In this document: positions 55,429 through 64,000 of the stretch, one piece after another
How the letters are laid out: each line of letters opens with the position of its first letter
How positions within the stretch are numbered: the stretch's first letter is position 1
Assembly (NCBI GenBank): GCA_944321175.1
Contig: CALUKI010000005.1
Location: 21,965 to 85,964 of the forward strand
Reading direction: 5' to 3'
Length of the DNA stretch: 64,000 nt
From: an uncultured Alistipes sp.
GTDB lineage: Bacteria; Bacteroidota; Bacteroidia; Bacteroidales; Rikenellaceae
The notes under the pieces: generated by a model
The model's input: the letters and a program-made list of their open reading frames with translations, nothing else
Databases searched by the model: none
Told to the model about the DNA's origin: nothing
Program-made: the position numbers and the translations under genes

Positions 55429-56340
55429 CTATTCGTGCTGCTCCCTTACGGACGCGCGAGCCGAATCCTGTTGTCCCCTGGGCCGGAAAATCTTCGCCTC
55501 ATCAGCGGCCAGCGCCGCTTCCACAAGCTCCTCCTCGTGGCTGCGGATTACCTCGGTCTGCCGTTGGTTGAACAATATGCGCCGGATCGTCGCCCGACGG
55601 GTCTCCAGCGGCGCCGTTTCACCGCTGCGTACAACGCCCGTCACGAGAAAATAATACTGCGCATCGTTGTCCCGCAACTGTTGCACCGCACCGGGGACAA
55701 TCAGCTGCTCCGACGCAACACCCTGCCGCAACGGCAGATTCATCGTAAAGTCGCTCCACGCCGTCCACTCAAGGAATTCCTTCAGTTCGAAGCCGTTTTT
55801 CGTACAGAAATCCGACAGATCCTGCAACCGTTCGGCCGACGTCGCCTTGAACAGCTCCCGCAGTTTCCCCGACTGGCGGGAGCCATCCGGGAAACGGACG
55901 ATGCGGCCCTTAACCAGCGGAGCATCCAATTTGAACTCCGCCTTATGGGCATTGTAATAGGCCGTAATATCGGCTTCGGTAAAGGTCGTATCGACCCGTT
56001 CATCGACGTAATAGTGGTCGAGTTTACGGATCAGCAACGACTGGCGATATGCTTCGACCTTGGCTTCGATATCGGCCGCCGACTCTGAAAAGAGCTCTTC
56101 GGCCTCGGCCAGTTTCAACCGGTTGGCAATCCAGCGGCGGACATACAACTCCGCAAAGGCCGCACTGTCGTCTCCGCTCAGCCCCTGCGGCAGCGCCCGG
56201 CGCAACTCCGCCTCATCGAGGGTCGCGCCTTCGACTTTCGCCAAGGGGCGCCCGCCGCCGAAATTGAGCGGCGGCATCTCCCTGCAGCCGGAAACCGCCG
56301 ACAGCAACAGACAGACCGTTATTCCCGTTGCAATTCGCAT
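55429..56340 (-). CDS. SurA-like lipoprotein, probably without a PPIase active site
   Basis: 303 residues from ATG 56340; lipobox LLSAVSGC (Cys19). SurA-type helical N-domain (LYVRRWIANRLKLAEAEELF) and a C-terminal part (QLRDNDAQYYFLVTGVVRSG) related to periplasmic PPIases, but I see no clear parvulin catalytic motif. It probably acts as an envelope chaperone with the next gene. Its -7 element lies only 10 bp from the ATG. Confidence 0.75.
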   Translation of the reverse strand: MRIATGITVCLLLSAVSGCREMPPLNFGGGRPLAKVEGATLDEAELRRALPQGLSGDDSAAFAELYVRRWIANRLKLAEAEELFSESAADIEAKVEAYRQSLLIRKLDHYYVDERVDTTFTEADITAYYNAHKAEFKLDAPLVKGRIVRFPDGSRQSGKLRELFKATSAERLQDLSDFCTKNGFELKEFLEWTAWSDFTMNLPLRQGVASEQLIVPGAVQQLRDNDAQYYFLVTGVVRSGETAPLETRRATIRRILFNQRQTEVIRSHEEELVEAALAADEAKIFRPRGQQDSARASVREQHE

Positions 56341-56349
56341 AATCGCCAG

Positions 56350-56357
56350 CAAAGATA
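56350..56357 (-). promoter_or_regulatory. -7 element very close to the SurA-like lipoprotein gene
   Basis: Minus-strand TATCTTTG ends 9 bp before the ATG at 56340, predicting a leader of only about 4 nt. No TTTG at the proper -33 distance, so its use is uncertain. Confidence 0.4.
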
Positions 56358-56393
56358 TAACTTTTACCGCAAATCAACGTAAAACTGTCGGTT

Positions 56394-57587
56394 TTATTGC
56401 GTTCGGAACGCCGGCTGTTCCTCCTTGCGCAAGCGCGAGATCGTCTGCCAGACCATATAGCCGGAGATGAAGAAGATTGCAAGCGAAACGCCGTAAACAA
56501 CCGCATAAAGCGTCCGGTGGCCGTTGGCCGCAAGCAGTTCGTAGAGTGTCGTATTCCCATATCCGAACATCAGGAGCAACAATGCCAGCGCATTGTTGAA
56601 CGCATGCAGAATCACGACGATATAGAGCGAATCCGACCGAATGTAGATGAATCCCAGCACCAGCCCCATGATGAAAGCATTGACCACGGCCGCCGGATAG
56701 AAGTGGATGACCCCGAAAAACAACGATGAAAAGAAGAGTCCGTAAACCGTCCCGCCCCTGGCGCGCGCGGCATCGAGCAGGATGCCCCTGCACAGGAACT
56801 CTTCGGCAATGGGGGCCAATACAATGGTCAGCAGCATCGTCTTTACGCCCCGTCCGTAAAGATCGGGAATCGGAGGCAGAAGCTGCAGCAACGGCTCCAG
56901 CACGACATTCACGGCAACCATGAGCGCGATACCCCACAGAATCAGCACGGGATTCAATCCGCGGGCGGCATAACGGCCGAACTGACGGTTGCCCTGCCGC
57001 AGATGCCGGTAGAGAAGCGTGGCGGCGATCATCGCGCCCATGATCAGCGGATAGGTACAGAAGTTGACCTGTGCAACCGCCTCCTGAGCCTGCCGCGCAA
57101 CCGCATAGTCGGCAGACTCCAGTTCGGAAAGATCCGGCATGCGCACCCCGAAGAGCATCACGGCCATCGACACGACCAGTTGGATGACAAGATACATCCC
57201 TGCGAGGGCAAGGAAATCGGTCCATGTAGGGAACTTATAGCGCCGGACTGCCGAACCGCCCGTCGGAACCGCACCGCCGTTTCCGCCTTCGGGCTGTTCA
57301 TCGCTTCGGGCGTTTCGGTCAGAAACGGTTTGCACCCCCTCTTCTTCGGCGGGAGCCGGAGTCTCCGCCCCCCGCAGCTCCTCCCTGCGGGTCTTCGCTC
57401 CGCCGTCAGGGGCCGTTCTCCGCGACTCCCCCTCCGCCGGCCGGCGGGCTGCATTCCCCGCTTCCGGCGTCCCCAAAGACCTTTCCGCCGTCTCCGGCTT
57501 CTCTGCCGCCGCAGCCGCCGGCATCCGCTCCCGTCCGACGGATTCCATATTTCCGGCTGCAGCCGGCTCTTCCGTATGCCGCTTCAT
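56394..57587 (-). CDS. CPBP-family intramembrane protease
   Basis: 397 residues from ATG 57587. The first about 115 residues are polar and low in complexity (Ala/Glu/Pro/Arg), then about eight membrane spans with the CPBP (Abi/Rce1-like) motifs: APIAEEFLCRGILLDAARAR (EExxxR), FFGVIHFYPAAVVNAFIMG (FxxxH) and VVILHAFNNALALL (HxxxN/B). These motifs form a glutamate-type intramembrane protease; bacterial substrates are mostly unknown. Divergent from parA with a promoter for each. Confidence 0.9.
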   Translation of the reverse strand: MKRHTEEPAAAGNMESVGRERMPAAAAAEKPETAERSLGTPEAGNAARRPAEGESRRTAPDGGAKTRREELRGAETPAPAEEEGVQTVSDRNARSDEQPEGGNGGAVPTGGSAVRRYKFPTWTDFLALAGMYLVIQLVVSMAVMLFGVRMPDLSELESADYAVARQAQEAVAQVNFCTYPLIMGAMIAATLLYRHLRQGNRQFGRYAARGLNPVLILWGIALMVAVNVVLEPLLQLLPPIPDLYGRGVKTMLLTIVLAPIAEEFLCRGILLDAARARGGTVYGLFFSSLFFGVIHFYPAAVVNAFIMGLVLGFIYIRSDSLYIVVILHAFNNALALLLLMFGYGNTTLYELLAANGHRTLYAVVYGVSLAIFFISGYMVWQTISRLRKEEQPAFRTQ

Positions 57588-57632
57588 TTTTCCACCTTGA
57601 TTATACCTTTCACTGTCAACGTATCGAGTGAC

Positions 57633-57640
57633 CAAAGATA
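57633..57640 (-). promoter_or_regulatory. -7 element of the CPBP protease gene
   Basis: Minus-strand TATCTTTG, 45 bp before the ATG at 57587. Confidence 0.45.
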
Positions 57641-57682
57641 CGCATTTTTCACGAACGTTGCTGGATTTCGGGAGAAAATCAC

Positions 57683-57690
57683 TAAATTTG
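57683..57690 (+). promoter_or_regulatory. -7 element of the parA operon
   Basis: TAAATTTG, 25 bp before the parA ATG; a GTTG at 57657-57660 lies 22 nt further upstream, near the -33 position. Confidence 0.5.
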
Positions 57691-57715
57691 TCCGATTGTA
57701 AACTCCATATGTCGC

Positions 57716-58489
57716 ATGGCTAAAATTATCGCTCTCGCAAACCAGAAAGGCGGCGTGGGAAAAACCACGACGGCGATCAATCTCGCCGCCTCTTTGGCTA
57801 TTCTCGGCAAAAAAGTGCTGCTGCTCGACGCCGACCCGCAGGCAAACGCCACATCGGGCCTGGGATTCGACATCAATGCCGAAGGCATCTACGAATGCAT
57901 CACCGGTGTGCGCCGCGCAGCGGAGGTAATACGCCAAAGTCCCGACATCAAACGGCTATGGCTCCTGCCGTCGAGCATCAACCTGGTGGCAGCGGATACG
58001 GAACTGCCGAAAATGGAGGATGGGCACCATGTCATCCGCAAACTCCTCGCCGACGTGCGCGACGACTACGATTTCATCTTCATCGACTGCTCCCCTTCGC
58101 TCGGATACACGACCGTCAATGTCCTGACCGCAGCCGACTCGGTTCTCATCCCCGTACAGTGCGAATACCTCGCGCTCGAAGGTCTGAGCAAACTGCTCAA
58201 TACAATCAAAATCGTCAAAAGCGGGCTGAACCCCCGTCTCGAAATCGAAGGCTTTCTCCTGACGATGTACATGCGCAATCGGCTGAACAACCAGGTCGCA
58301 ACCGAGGTGCGCGAACATTTCGGGCCGCTGACCTTCGATACAATAATCCAGCGCAACATCCGTTTGGGTGAAGCGCCGTCGCACGGGAAACCCGTCATGT
58401 TGTACGATGCCGCTGCATCGGGGTCGGCCAATTACCTCAACTTGGCCAAAGAATTGCTCAAAAGGAACAGGAACAAAGAGAAAAAATAG
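57716..58489 (+). CDS. parA: chromosome-partitioning ATPase ParA/Soj
   Basis: 257 residues. Deviant Walker A KGGVGKTT (11-18), LLLDADPQANAT and FIFIDCSPSLGYTTVNVL as further nucleotide-site motifs. ParA acts with ParB on parS sites in origin segregation. It heads the parA-parB-DUF5683-mltD-mnmE row, an order known from other Bacteroidetes. No parS-like palindrome (GTTTCACGTGAAAC type) was seen in the window. Confidence 0.96.
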   Translation: MAKIIALANQKGGVGKTTTAINLAASLAILGKKVLLLDADPQANATSGLGFDINAEGIYECITGVRRAAEVIRQSPDIKRLWLLPSSINLVAADTELPKMEDGHHVIRKLLADVRDDYDFIFIDCSPSLGYTTVNVLTAADSVLIPVQCEYLALEGLSKLLNTIKIVKSGLNPRLEIEGFLLTMYMRNRLNNQVATEVREHFGPLTFDTIIQRNIRLGEAPSHGKPVMLYDAAASGSANYLNLAKELLKRNRNKEKK

Positions 58490-58566
58490 AAATACCGGCA
58501 GCGATGCAGCATGCCGCATCCGGAGAAAGGCGGCGCCGCATCAAAACCGATCAATTACGGGATACC

Positions 58567-59427
58567 ATGAAACAGAAGGGATTAGGTCGCGGGCTGGATG
58601 CCATTTTCGGCAGCGGCCACCTCGATGCGAGGCTCACACCGATGTCCGAGATGGCGCAGATCGCCATCAGCGACATCATTCCCAACCCTACGCAGCCGCG
58701 TACACGGTTCGACGAGGAGGCGCTCGATGAACTCGCCGATTCGATCCGGACATTGGGTCTCATCCAGCCCATTACCGTAAAACGGCGTGAGGACGGGAAA
58801 TACATCATCATCAGCGGAGAACGGCGCTGGAGAGCCGCACAACGCGCCGACGTGGAGTCGCTGCCCGCCTACATCCGCGAGGTGGATGACGAGAACCTCC
58901 ATGCAATGGCCCTGGTCGAGAATATCCAGCGGCAGGATCTCAATGCGATCGAAATCGCACTGGGCATGCAGCGGCTCATCGACGAATGCGGACTCACACA
59001 GGATGCGCTGTCCGAAAAAGTCGGGAAGAAACGCTCGACGATCTCCAATTTCCTGCGGCTGCTGAAACTGCCCGACGAGATTCAGCTGGCGCTCAAGGAG
59101 GGACTTATCTCCGCCGGACACGCCAAAGCCATTGCCGGCGCTCCGGCCGACAAACAGCTCCGGCTGCTCAGACGCTGCATCAAGAAGGATCTGTCGGTCC
59201 GCCAGATCGAGGAACAGGTGCGCAAACTCAACGCCGGACATTCCGTTGCGGCCGACGAAGAAGAGGAGTATCCGGAAAGCTATTCCCGTCTTGTAGAACA
59301 GCTCGAAAGGTTTTTCTCGCAGGACATCAGCATCAAACGGTCGAAAAACGGCGGCGGAAAGATCATTATCGGATTCGCCGACGATGCCGATATCGACAAG
59401 TTCCTTACACGGTTCGCCGCAAAATAA
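58567..59427 (+). CDS. parB: chromosome-partitioning protein ParB
   Basis: 286 residues from ATG 58567 (MKQKGLGRGLDAIFGSGHLD). The CTPase/ParB motif is SGERRWRAAQRADVESLPAY (GERRxRA), followed by NIQRQDLNAIEIALGMQRLI and the HTH (LSEKVGKKRSTISNFLRLLK). The C-terminal dimer region ends GFADDADIDKFLTRFAAK. The sequence between parA and parB (78 bp) is non-coding. Confidence 0.96.
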   Translation: MKQKGLGRGLDAIFGSGHLDARLTPMSEMAQIAISDIIPNPTQPRTRFDEEALDELADSIRTLGLIQPITVKRREDGKYIIISGERRWRAAQRADVESLPAYIREVDDENLHAMALVENIQRQDLNAIEIALGMQRLIDECGLTQDALSEKVGKKRSTISNFLRLLKLPDEIQLALKEGLISAGHAKAIAGAPADKQLRLLRRCIKKDLSVRQIEEQVRKLNAGHSVAADEEEEYPESYSRLVEQLERFFSQDISIKRSKNGGGKIIIGFADDADIDKFLTRFAAK

Positions 59428-59430
59428 CGC

Positions 59431-60897
59431 ATGAGATTCGCCGCAGGCATATTGTCACTGTTGTTCGCCGTATCGACCGTCAGCTTGCCGGCGGAGGCTT
59501 CCGTACCGCAAACGCCGCCGTCGGCCGCGCCGCAGGAACGGGGCCAAGGGGGCCGGAACAATTCGAAAAAAGCCGTCAATGTCCCTCTCGACCGTTTCCG
59601 AAGCCGGAAAACCATCGTCCGACAGGGGCTCATGCCGCTCCCCGATTCGCTCAAACGCGACTCGCTGCGTATCGATTCCCTGGCAACAGACTCGCTGGCG
59701 GCGGACTCGCTGTCCCTGGTATTGCAGAAAAACGACAGTCTGCTGCACGAAATAGACTCGATCTTCCACAGTCGGGACAGCGTCTCGATGCAGCGGCTCG
59801 ACTCCCTGCTTCGCGACACAACCCGCTCCGAATCCATCCGCCGGAAGATTCTGTCGCTCTACTCGTCCGACAGCATCCTGCTGCAGCGGCTTCGTCCCAT
59901 CGTCGAGAACCTGCCGCAACAGGATACGCTTTTGTGGCGGTTCTCAGGCGGCGATTCGCTGCTGCGCAGCCTGCTGGCCGTCGATTCCTTGGCTCGCGAC
60001 TCGCTCGGCGCCGATTCGCTCGCCCGGAAAAAAAAGAGGGGACAATGGTTCATGAGCGACTCCATGTCGCTGTCGCGCGTCTGCTGGATGTCCCTGCCGC
60101 TGCCCGGATACGGTCAGATCTACAACAAGCAGTATTGGAAGCTGCCGATCCTTTACGGGACCGTCGGAACGTCGCTGGCCATGTTCCTGCGCGAAAACAA
60201 CAAGTTCAAACCGCTTAAAAAGGAGTTCGAGGCATTGACCGACCAGGGACTCTCGCGGAGCGAAGAACTCGATGCCCTGCAAACGCGGATGATCCGCAGC
60301 AACACGCGCCGGCAAATATACCTCTTCACGGCAATCGGCTCCTATATCTATTTCATCGGCGATGCGGCGGTCAACTACTCCACCAACGACGTATCGTCGG
60401 TAAAAAAGGCCACGACGCTGGCTACGATCTGTCCCGCAGCCGGACAGATCTACAACAAAAGCTACTGGAAGGTTCCGATCGTCATCGGCGGCTTCGCCTC
60501 GATGATCTATGTCATCGACTGGAATACGCGCGGTTACAACCGCTTCAAGAAGGCGTACAGGCTGGCCTACGACTACGAACAGAAACTCGCCGAATACAAG
60601 GAGGATCCGGACAATATTCCACAGCCGGAGCCGACCGACGAATTCAAAGGCCGCTACTCGGCGGAATACCTCAAGAACCTCAAGAACAACTACCGGCGCA
60701 ATCGCGACCTGAGCATCATCATCACGGCCGGAATCTATATTCTGCAGATCGTCGATGCCCATGTCGATGCCCATCTCAAGGATTTCGACATCTCGGACGA
60801 TCTGTCGATGCGCCTTGAGCCTGCACTCGATCACACCTATATCGCCGGCACGGGAACCCGTCCGGTCTATGGTTTCAACTTTACATTCAACTTCTGA
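59431..60897 (+). CDS. DUF5683-domain membrane protein
   Basis: 488 residues with signal peptide, 3 bp after parB. Residues about 70-210 are rich in DSL units (LKRDSLRIDSLATDSL; SLARDSLGADSLARK). The conserved C-terminal domain (about 215-488) has small membrane-proximal blocks with two LPxxGQIYNKxYWKxPI repeats: PGYGQIYNKQYWKLPILYGT and AAGQIYNKSYWKVPIVIGGF. Function unknown; the neighbourhood with ParAB and a lytic transglycosylase suggests a cell-envelope or division role. Confidence 0.9.
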   Translation: MRFAAGILSLLFAVSTVSLPAEASVPQTPPSAAPQERGQGGRNNSKKAVNVPLDRFRSRKTIVRQGLMPLPDSLKRDSLRIDSLATDSLAADSLSLVLQKNDSLLHEIDSIFHSRDSVSMQRLDSLLRDTTRSESIRRKILSLYSSDSILLQRLRPIVENLPQQDTLLWRFSGGDSLLRSLLAVDSLARDSLGADSLARKKKRGQWFMSDSMSLSRVCWMSLPLPGYGQIYNKQYWKLPILYGTVGTSLAMFLRENNKFKPLKKEFEALTDQGLSRSEELDALQTRMIRSNTRRQIYLFTAIGSYIYFIGDAAVNYSTNDVSSVKKATTLATICPAAGQIYNKSYWKVPIVIGGFASMIYVIDWNTRGYNRFKKAYRLAYDYEQKLAEYKEDPDNIPQPEPTDEFKGRYSAEYLKNLKNNYRRNRDLSIIITAGIYILQIVDAHVDAHLKDFDISDDLSMRLEPALDHTYIAGTGTRPVYGFNFTFNF

Positions 60898-60929
60898 TTC
60901 AAGCAAACTCCGACACCCGATCCATTCCG

Positions 60930-62312
60930 ATGAAGAACCTGTTACGATACGCCCTTGTTGCGACGCTTCTCATCGCTGTCGCCGGCGATGCGTTCGGAGC
61001 CGGGAGCAAACGCCCGCGCAAAAGGAAAAAGAGAGACAATACGGAAACCGTCGCACCCGACACGGTCTATATCATCAAGTACATCCAGCAGAAAGATTCG
61101 GTGCAGGAGCAGCCGCGCCGTCCGAAGTTCGGGGATCGGGGATTCCTCGAATACTCCCCGAAAGTCCGCGATTCATTGTTGTCGAAATGGTACGAACACC
61201 ATGTCGTAAAGTCCTACGACGACTTTTTCGACCGCTTCGTGGCCGAGGACTCGACGAAAACCCTCGACAGCGACACGACTCCCGATTCGGTCTATGCACG
61301 ACGGCTCCAGGCACTCGTATCCCCCATACACCTGCCCTATGATCCGATCGTGCGGGGATACATCGCGCGTTATACCAACCCCCGCTACGGCACGATCAGC
61401 CGCATTCTGGGACTGGCTCACTACTACTTCCCGCTTGTCGAGGAGGAGTTGATCAAGGAGGGCCTTCCCGTCGAGCTGCGTGCGCTGCCCGTCATCGAGT
61501 CGGCACTGAACCCGACAGCGGTATCGCGCATGGGTGCCGCGGGGCTGTGGCAGTTCATGCCCGCAACGGGCCGGCTCTACGGGTTGGAGGTCAACACGCT
61601 CATCGATGAACGTTACGATCCCGTTCTGGCCACCCGTGCCGCCTGCCGCTACCTGAAAGACATGTATGCGCTCTTCGGCGACTGGCTGCTCTCGATTGCC
61701 GCCTACAACTGCGGCCCCGGCAATGTCAACAAGGCCATCGCCCGTTCGGGCGGCAAGACGTTCTGGGAGATCTACGACTACCTGCCGCGCGAAACGCGGG
61801 GCTACGTCCCGGCCTTCATCGGAGCCTCCTACGCCTATGCCTACCACAGGCTCCACGACATCGAACCGGCGGAAGCACCGCTGCCGCTGGCGACCGACAC
61901 GATCCATGTAACGAAACTCATGCATCTGGGTCAGGTCGCCTCGACCCTCGACCTGCCGATCGAGGTGCTGCGCCAGCTCAATCCGCAATACCGCATCGAC
62001 ATCATTCCGGCTACCGACAAAGCCTACACGCTCGTTCTGCCGCAGGAGTATGCCTGCCGCTACATTGCCGAAGAAACGGAGATCCTGCAGAAGGATTCGA
62101 TGTATCTGAAGGAATACATCAATCCTGCGAACGTAGCAAAAAAACGGGCCATGACCAGCGAGTTCGTCACGCATACGGTTCGCAGCGGCGAGACGCTGGG
62201 GCACATCGCACGGAAATACCGCGTCTCGCAGCAGACGATCATGCGCGACAACAACATCCGTAATGCCAACCGTCTGCGAGCCGGCCAGAAACTGAAGATC
62301 CGCCGCCGATGA
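60930..62312 (+). CDS. mltD: membrane-bound lytic transglycosylase with LysM (MltD-like)
   Basis: 460 residues with signal peptide. SLT domain with catalytic Glu190 in LPVIESALNPTAVSR, then MGAAGLWQFMPATGRLYGLE and SIAAYNCGPGNVNKAIARSG. A second LysM-like part and a clear C-terminal LysM (VTHTVRSGETLGHIARKYRV) bind peptidoglycan. It cleaves glycan strands with anhydro-muramic ends. Its stop overlaps the mnmE start by 4 bp. Confidence 0.94.
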   Translation: MKNLLRYALVATLLIAVAGDAFGAGSKRPRKRKKRDNTETVAPDTVYIIKYIQQKDSVQEQPRRPKFGDRGFLEYSPKVRDSLLSKWYEHHVVKSYDDFFDRFVAEDSTKTLDSDTTPDSVYARRLQALVSPIHLPYDPIVRGYIARYTNPRYGTISRILGLAHYYFPLVEEELIKEGLPVELRALPVIESALNPTAVSRMGAAGLWQFMPATGRLYGLEVNTLIDERYDPVLATRAACRYLKDMYALFGDWLLSIAAYNCGPGNVNKAIARSGGKTFWEIYDYLPRETRGYVPAFIGASYAYAYHRLHDIEPAEAPLPLATDTIHVTKLMHLGQVASTLDLPIEVLRQLNPQYRIDIIPATDKAYTLVLPQEYACRYIAEETEILQKDSMYLKEYINPANVAKKRAMTSEFVTHTVRSGETLGHIARKYRVSQQTIMRDNNIRNANRLRAGQKLKIRRR

Positions 62313-63652
62313 TTACCGGAAACGATACCATAGTCGCTCCGGCCACCGCCATCGGCGGGGCGCTTGCAGTCATTCGCATGAGCGGCCCCCGCGCATTCGC
62401 ATTGTGCGACGGGCTGTTCCGAGGGTCGCGGCGGATAAGCGATGCCGCAGGATACACATTGCTCTACGGGACGCTCTCGGACGGAGTCCGGACACTCGAC
62501 GATGTCATGGTCGCCGTATTCCGCGCGCCGCACTCCTATACGGGAGAAGACAGCGTGGAGATCTCGTGCCACGGGTCGCGGTACATCGTCTCGGAAATCC
62601 TGAGATTATTGACAGAAAACGGCGCCCGGATGGCTGCGCCCGGAGAATTCACGTCGCGGGCCTTTATGGCGGGCAAACTCGACCTGTCGCAGGCCGAAGC
62701 CGTCGCCGACCTGATCGCTTCGGGGTCACGCAGCGCCCATGCCCTTGCGACCAATCAGATGCGCGGAGGTTATTCGGCCGATCTTGAAACATTGCGGGGA
62801 GAACTGCTGCGGCTGGTATCGCTGCTGGAGCTGGAACTCGACTTCGGCGAGGAGGAGGTCGAATTTGCCGACCGCACCGAACTGCGCCGCACGATGGAGC
62901 GCATCGATACGAAGATCGGGGCGCTGCTTGACTCCTTTAAGTTGGGCAATGCCATCAAGGAGGGGATCCCGGTTGCCATTGTCGGAAGGCCCAATGTGGG
63001 GAAAAGCACTTTGCTGAACCGGTTGCTGAACGAGGAACGGGCATTGGTTTCGGAGATTCCCGGAACGACGCGAGACGTCATCGAGGCCTCGATCACGCTG
63101 GACGGCATCACATACCGCTTCATCGATACGGCCGGGTTGCGCGTAACGGACGACACGGTCGAACGGATGGGTATCGAACGGGCCTACGACAGCATCGCAC
63201 GGGCTCAAATCATCATTCAGGTTGTTGAAGCAGGAGGTGAAATGCCGGAAACCATACCGGTCCGAACGGATCAACGGTATCTGCTTGTCGTCAACAAGAT
63301 CGATCGGATAGGGCAAGGTGGGCAGCAGGCCGTGCCGTCGGGCGGGTGCATTCCGCTTTCGGCGCGTGAAGGAAGCGGCATGGAGGGCCTGCTTGCGGCG
63401 TTGCAGGAGGCTGTCGATACCTCACGTCTTGATTCGGGAGAGACGGTTGTATCGAACAGTCGTCATTATGCAGCACTGCATGAGGCACGGGAAGCCCTGC
63501 GCCGGGCCCTTGCGGGGCTCGGTCATCTCCCGACGGATCTGTTAAGTGAAGAGATCCGGCAAGTCGTCCATCATTTGGGAACGATCACGGGAGAAATCAC
63601 GAACGATGAAGTTCTCGGTCAGATCTTCTCCAAATTCTGCATCGGCAAGTAA
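62309..63652 (+). CDS. mnmE: tRNA modification GTPase MnmE
   Basis: 447 residues, start overlapping the mltD stop (ATGA). With MnmG it adds the aminomethyl group at U34 of several tRNAs. N-terminal THF-binding domain (DTIVAPATAIGGALAVIRMS), helical domain, G domain with GRPNVGKSTLLNRLL (G1), TTRDVIEASI (G2), DTAG (G3) and NKID (G4); C-terminal CIGK matches the C-x-GK end with the catalytic-type Cys. A terminator hairpin follows. Confidence 0.97.
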   Translation: MITGNDTIVAPATAIGGALAVIRMSGPRAFALCDGLFRGSRRISDAAGYTLLYGTLSDGVRTLDDVMVAVFRAPHSYTGEDSVEISCHGSRYIVSEILRLLTENGARMAAPGEFTSRAFMAGKLDLSQAEAVADLIASGSRSAHALATNQMRGGYSADLETLRGELLRLVSLLELELDFGEEEVEFADRTELRRTMERIDTKIGALLDSFKLGNAIKEGIPVAIVGRPNVGKSTLLNRLLNEERALVSEIPGTTRDVIEASITLDGITYRFIDTAGLRVTDDTVERMGIERAYDSIARAQIIIQVVEAGGEMPETIPVRTDQRYLLVVNKIDRIGQGGQQAVPSGGCIPLSAREGSGMEGLLAALQEAVDTSRLDSGETVVSNSRHYAALHEAREALRRALAGLGHLPTDLLSEEIRQVVHHLGTITGEITNDEVLGQIFSKFCIGK

Positions 63653-63693
63653 CGGCTTGTAAACAGCCATAACCAACCATAATCATTTAGAAT

Positions 63694-63718
63694 AAAGTCG
63701 CTGTATATAAGCGACTTT
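63694..63718 (+). terminator. intrinsic terminator of the parA-mnmE row
   Basis: 8-bp stem AAAGTCGC / GCGACTTT with a 9-nt loop followed by T-rich sequence (tgtttttgc), 41 bp after mnmE. Confidence 0.75.
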
Positions 63719-63837
63719 TGTTTTTGCATGCTTTCCAGTTGCCGTTTGGAGATCACGGATTTTCTCCATATTTTCCTACCATATTTCTACCGCGGAGCAA
63801 ATTCCACGCAAGCCGAAATATCACAGTGACGCATTAG

Positions 63838-63874
63838 TTGACGTGTGTTGACAATGGTTTACATGTGTTGACAA
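63838..63874 (+). repeat. two 17-bp direct repeats at a 20-bp period
   Basis: TTGACGTGTGTTGACAA (63838-63854) and TTTACATGTGTTGACAA (63858-63874) differ at two positions. They precede the AT-rich gene at 63924 and resemble binding-site arrays (recombinase arm sites or an autoregulator operator). Confidence 0.7.
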
Positions 63875-63923
63875 AAATCGGGAGAAATAAGGAGAAATTA
63901 TCCCCAATGTAAAGGAGGAAAAT

Positions 63924-64000
63924 ATGGAAATAAGAAAGATTTGTCAATGGTGCGGAAAGCCATTTATAGCTCAAAAGACAACAACCTGTTATTGTAGCCA
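63924..64000 (+). CDS. start of a Cys-rich HTH/excisionase-like protein, cut by the window edge
   Basis: ATG 63924 behind a strong AAAGGAGGAA ribosome-binding site, unusual for this genome. The 25 visible codons read MEIRKICQWCGKPFIAQKTT then TCYCS, a CxxC...CxC zinc-ribbon-like start. Similar starts belong to helix-turn-helix proteins beside tyrosine recombinases in Bacteroides mobile elements (family recollection, not shown here). Base composition from 63.66 kb on is much lower in GC. Confidence 0.5.
   Translation, partial: MEIRKICQWCGKPFIAQKTTTCYCS

Noticed and set aside
52582..56088. Open frame of more than 1,100 codons on the plus strand
   Set aside because: It runs antisense across three well-supported minus-strand genes, has an arginine/isoleucine/histidine-rich translation without domains, and results from GC-rich codon structure.
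57587..59427. parS or DnaA-box cluster near parAB suggesting the origin
   Set aside because: No palindrome close to GTTTCACGTGAAAC and no DnaA-box cluster was seen.
37189..63652. mnmA, mnmE and tRNA-Arg(UCU) as a linked tRNA-modification unit
   Set aside because: They are on different strands and far apart; MnmA does not act on this tRNA. Co-location is probably chance.

Overview
The window reads as a chromosomal segment of a Bacteroidales gut bacterium. Evidence is a SusC/SusD pair, GH2 and GH78 glycosidases, an NVEALA-type peptide, BF3164-like propeller lipoproteins, a DUF6377 regulator, a long Ala/Glu-rich S16 tail, and many promoters of the Bacteroidetes form TTTG-N19-21-TAnnTTTG. The rather high GC content and the gene set suggest Rikenellaceae, probably Alistipes; that genus call is inference.

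Layout. 1-3 kb: the C-terminal end of an envelope protein, then an NVEALA peptide gene with a frame-broken BF3164-like propeller lipoprotein. 3-7 kb (minus): waaA, yraN, tyrA, a GNAT gene and pepE. 7-10 kb (plus): acpP-fabF-rnc-radC. 12-17 kb: glyS, ruvX, def, the cyuA-like desulfidase and a NUDIX gene behind a duplicated promoter-bearing repeat. 17.5-29 kb: a nutrient-uptake locus made of a DUF6377 membrane regulator, a GLUG-repeat lipoprotein, SusC, SusD and a calcineurin-type phosphoesterase. 29-33 kb: LUD protein, DHA2 efflux pump, nitroreductase, small barrel protein. 33-40.5 kb (minus): ppdK, a degenerate EEP-family protein, mnmA, rimM, rpsP and a guanine-deaminase-type gene. 41-48.6 kb: GH2, GH78, an AT-richer propeller lipoprotein and an exported FAD oxidoreductase. 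48.9-57.6 kb (minus): tRNA-Arg(UCU), patB, SemiSWEET, and an envelope cluster (OstA-like protein, two SurA-type proteins, CPBP protease). 57.7-63.7 kb (plus): parA-parB-DUF5683-mltD-mnmE. At 63.8 kb base composition changes and an AT-rich, probably mobile, segment begins.

The most notable observation is a G9 tract at 17621-17629, directly after the signal peptide of the DUF6377 regulator. As sequenced, the signal peptide and the 530-residue body are in different frames; one extra G (G10) or two fewer (G7) joins them. The gene has a near-consensus promoter (TTTG-N20-TATATTTG) placed for the upstream ATG, so this looks like a slippage ON/OFF switch on the regulator of the neighbouring SusCD-phosphoesterase operon, though a sequencing error in the homopolymer is not excluded. 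Other points of interest are the NVEALA/propeller locus, a pseudo-enzyme that has lost its EEP catalytic residues, a duplicated 31-bp repeat carrying a promoter, a shared DSLxx pentapeptide repeat in two envelope proteins, and the mobile-element boundary at the right edge.
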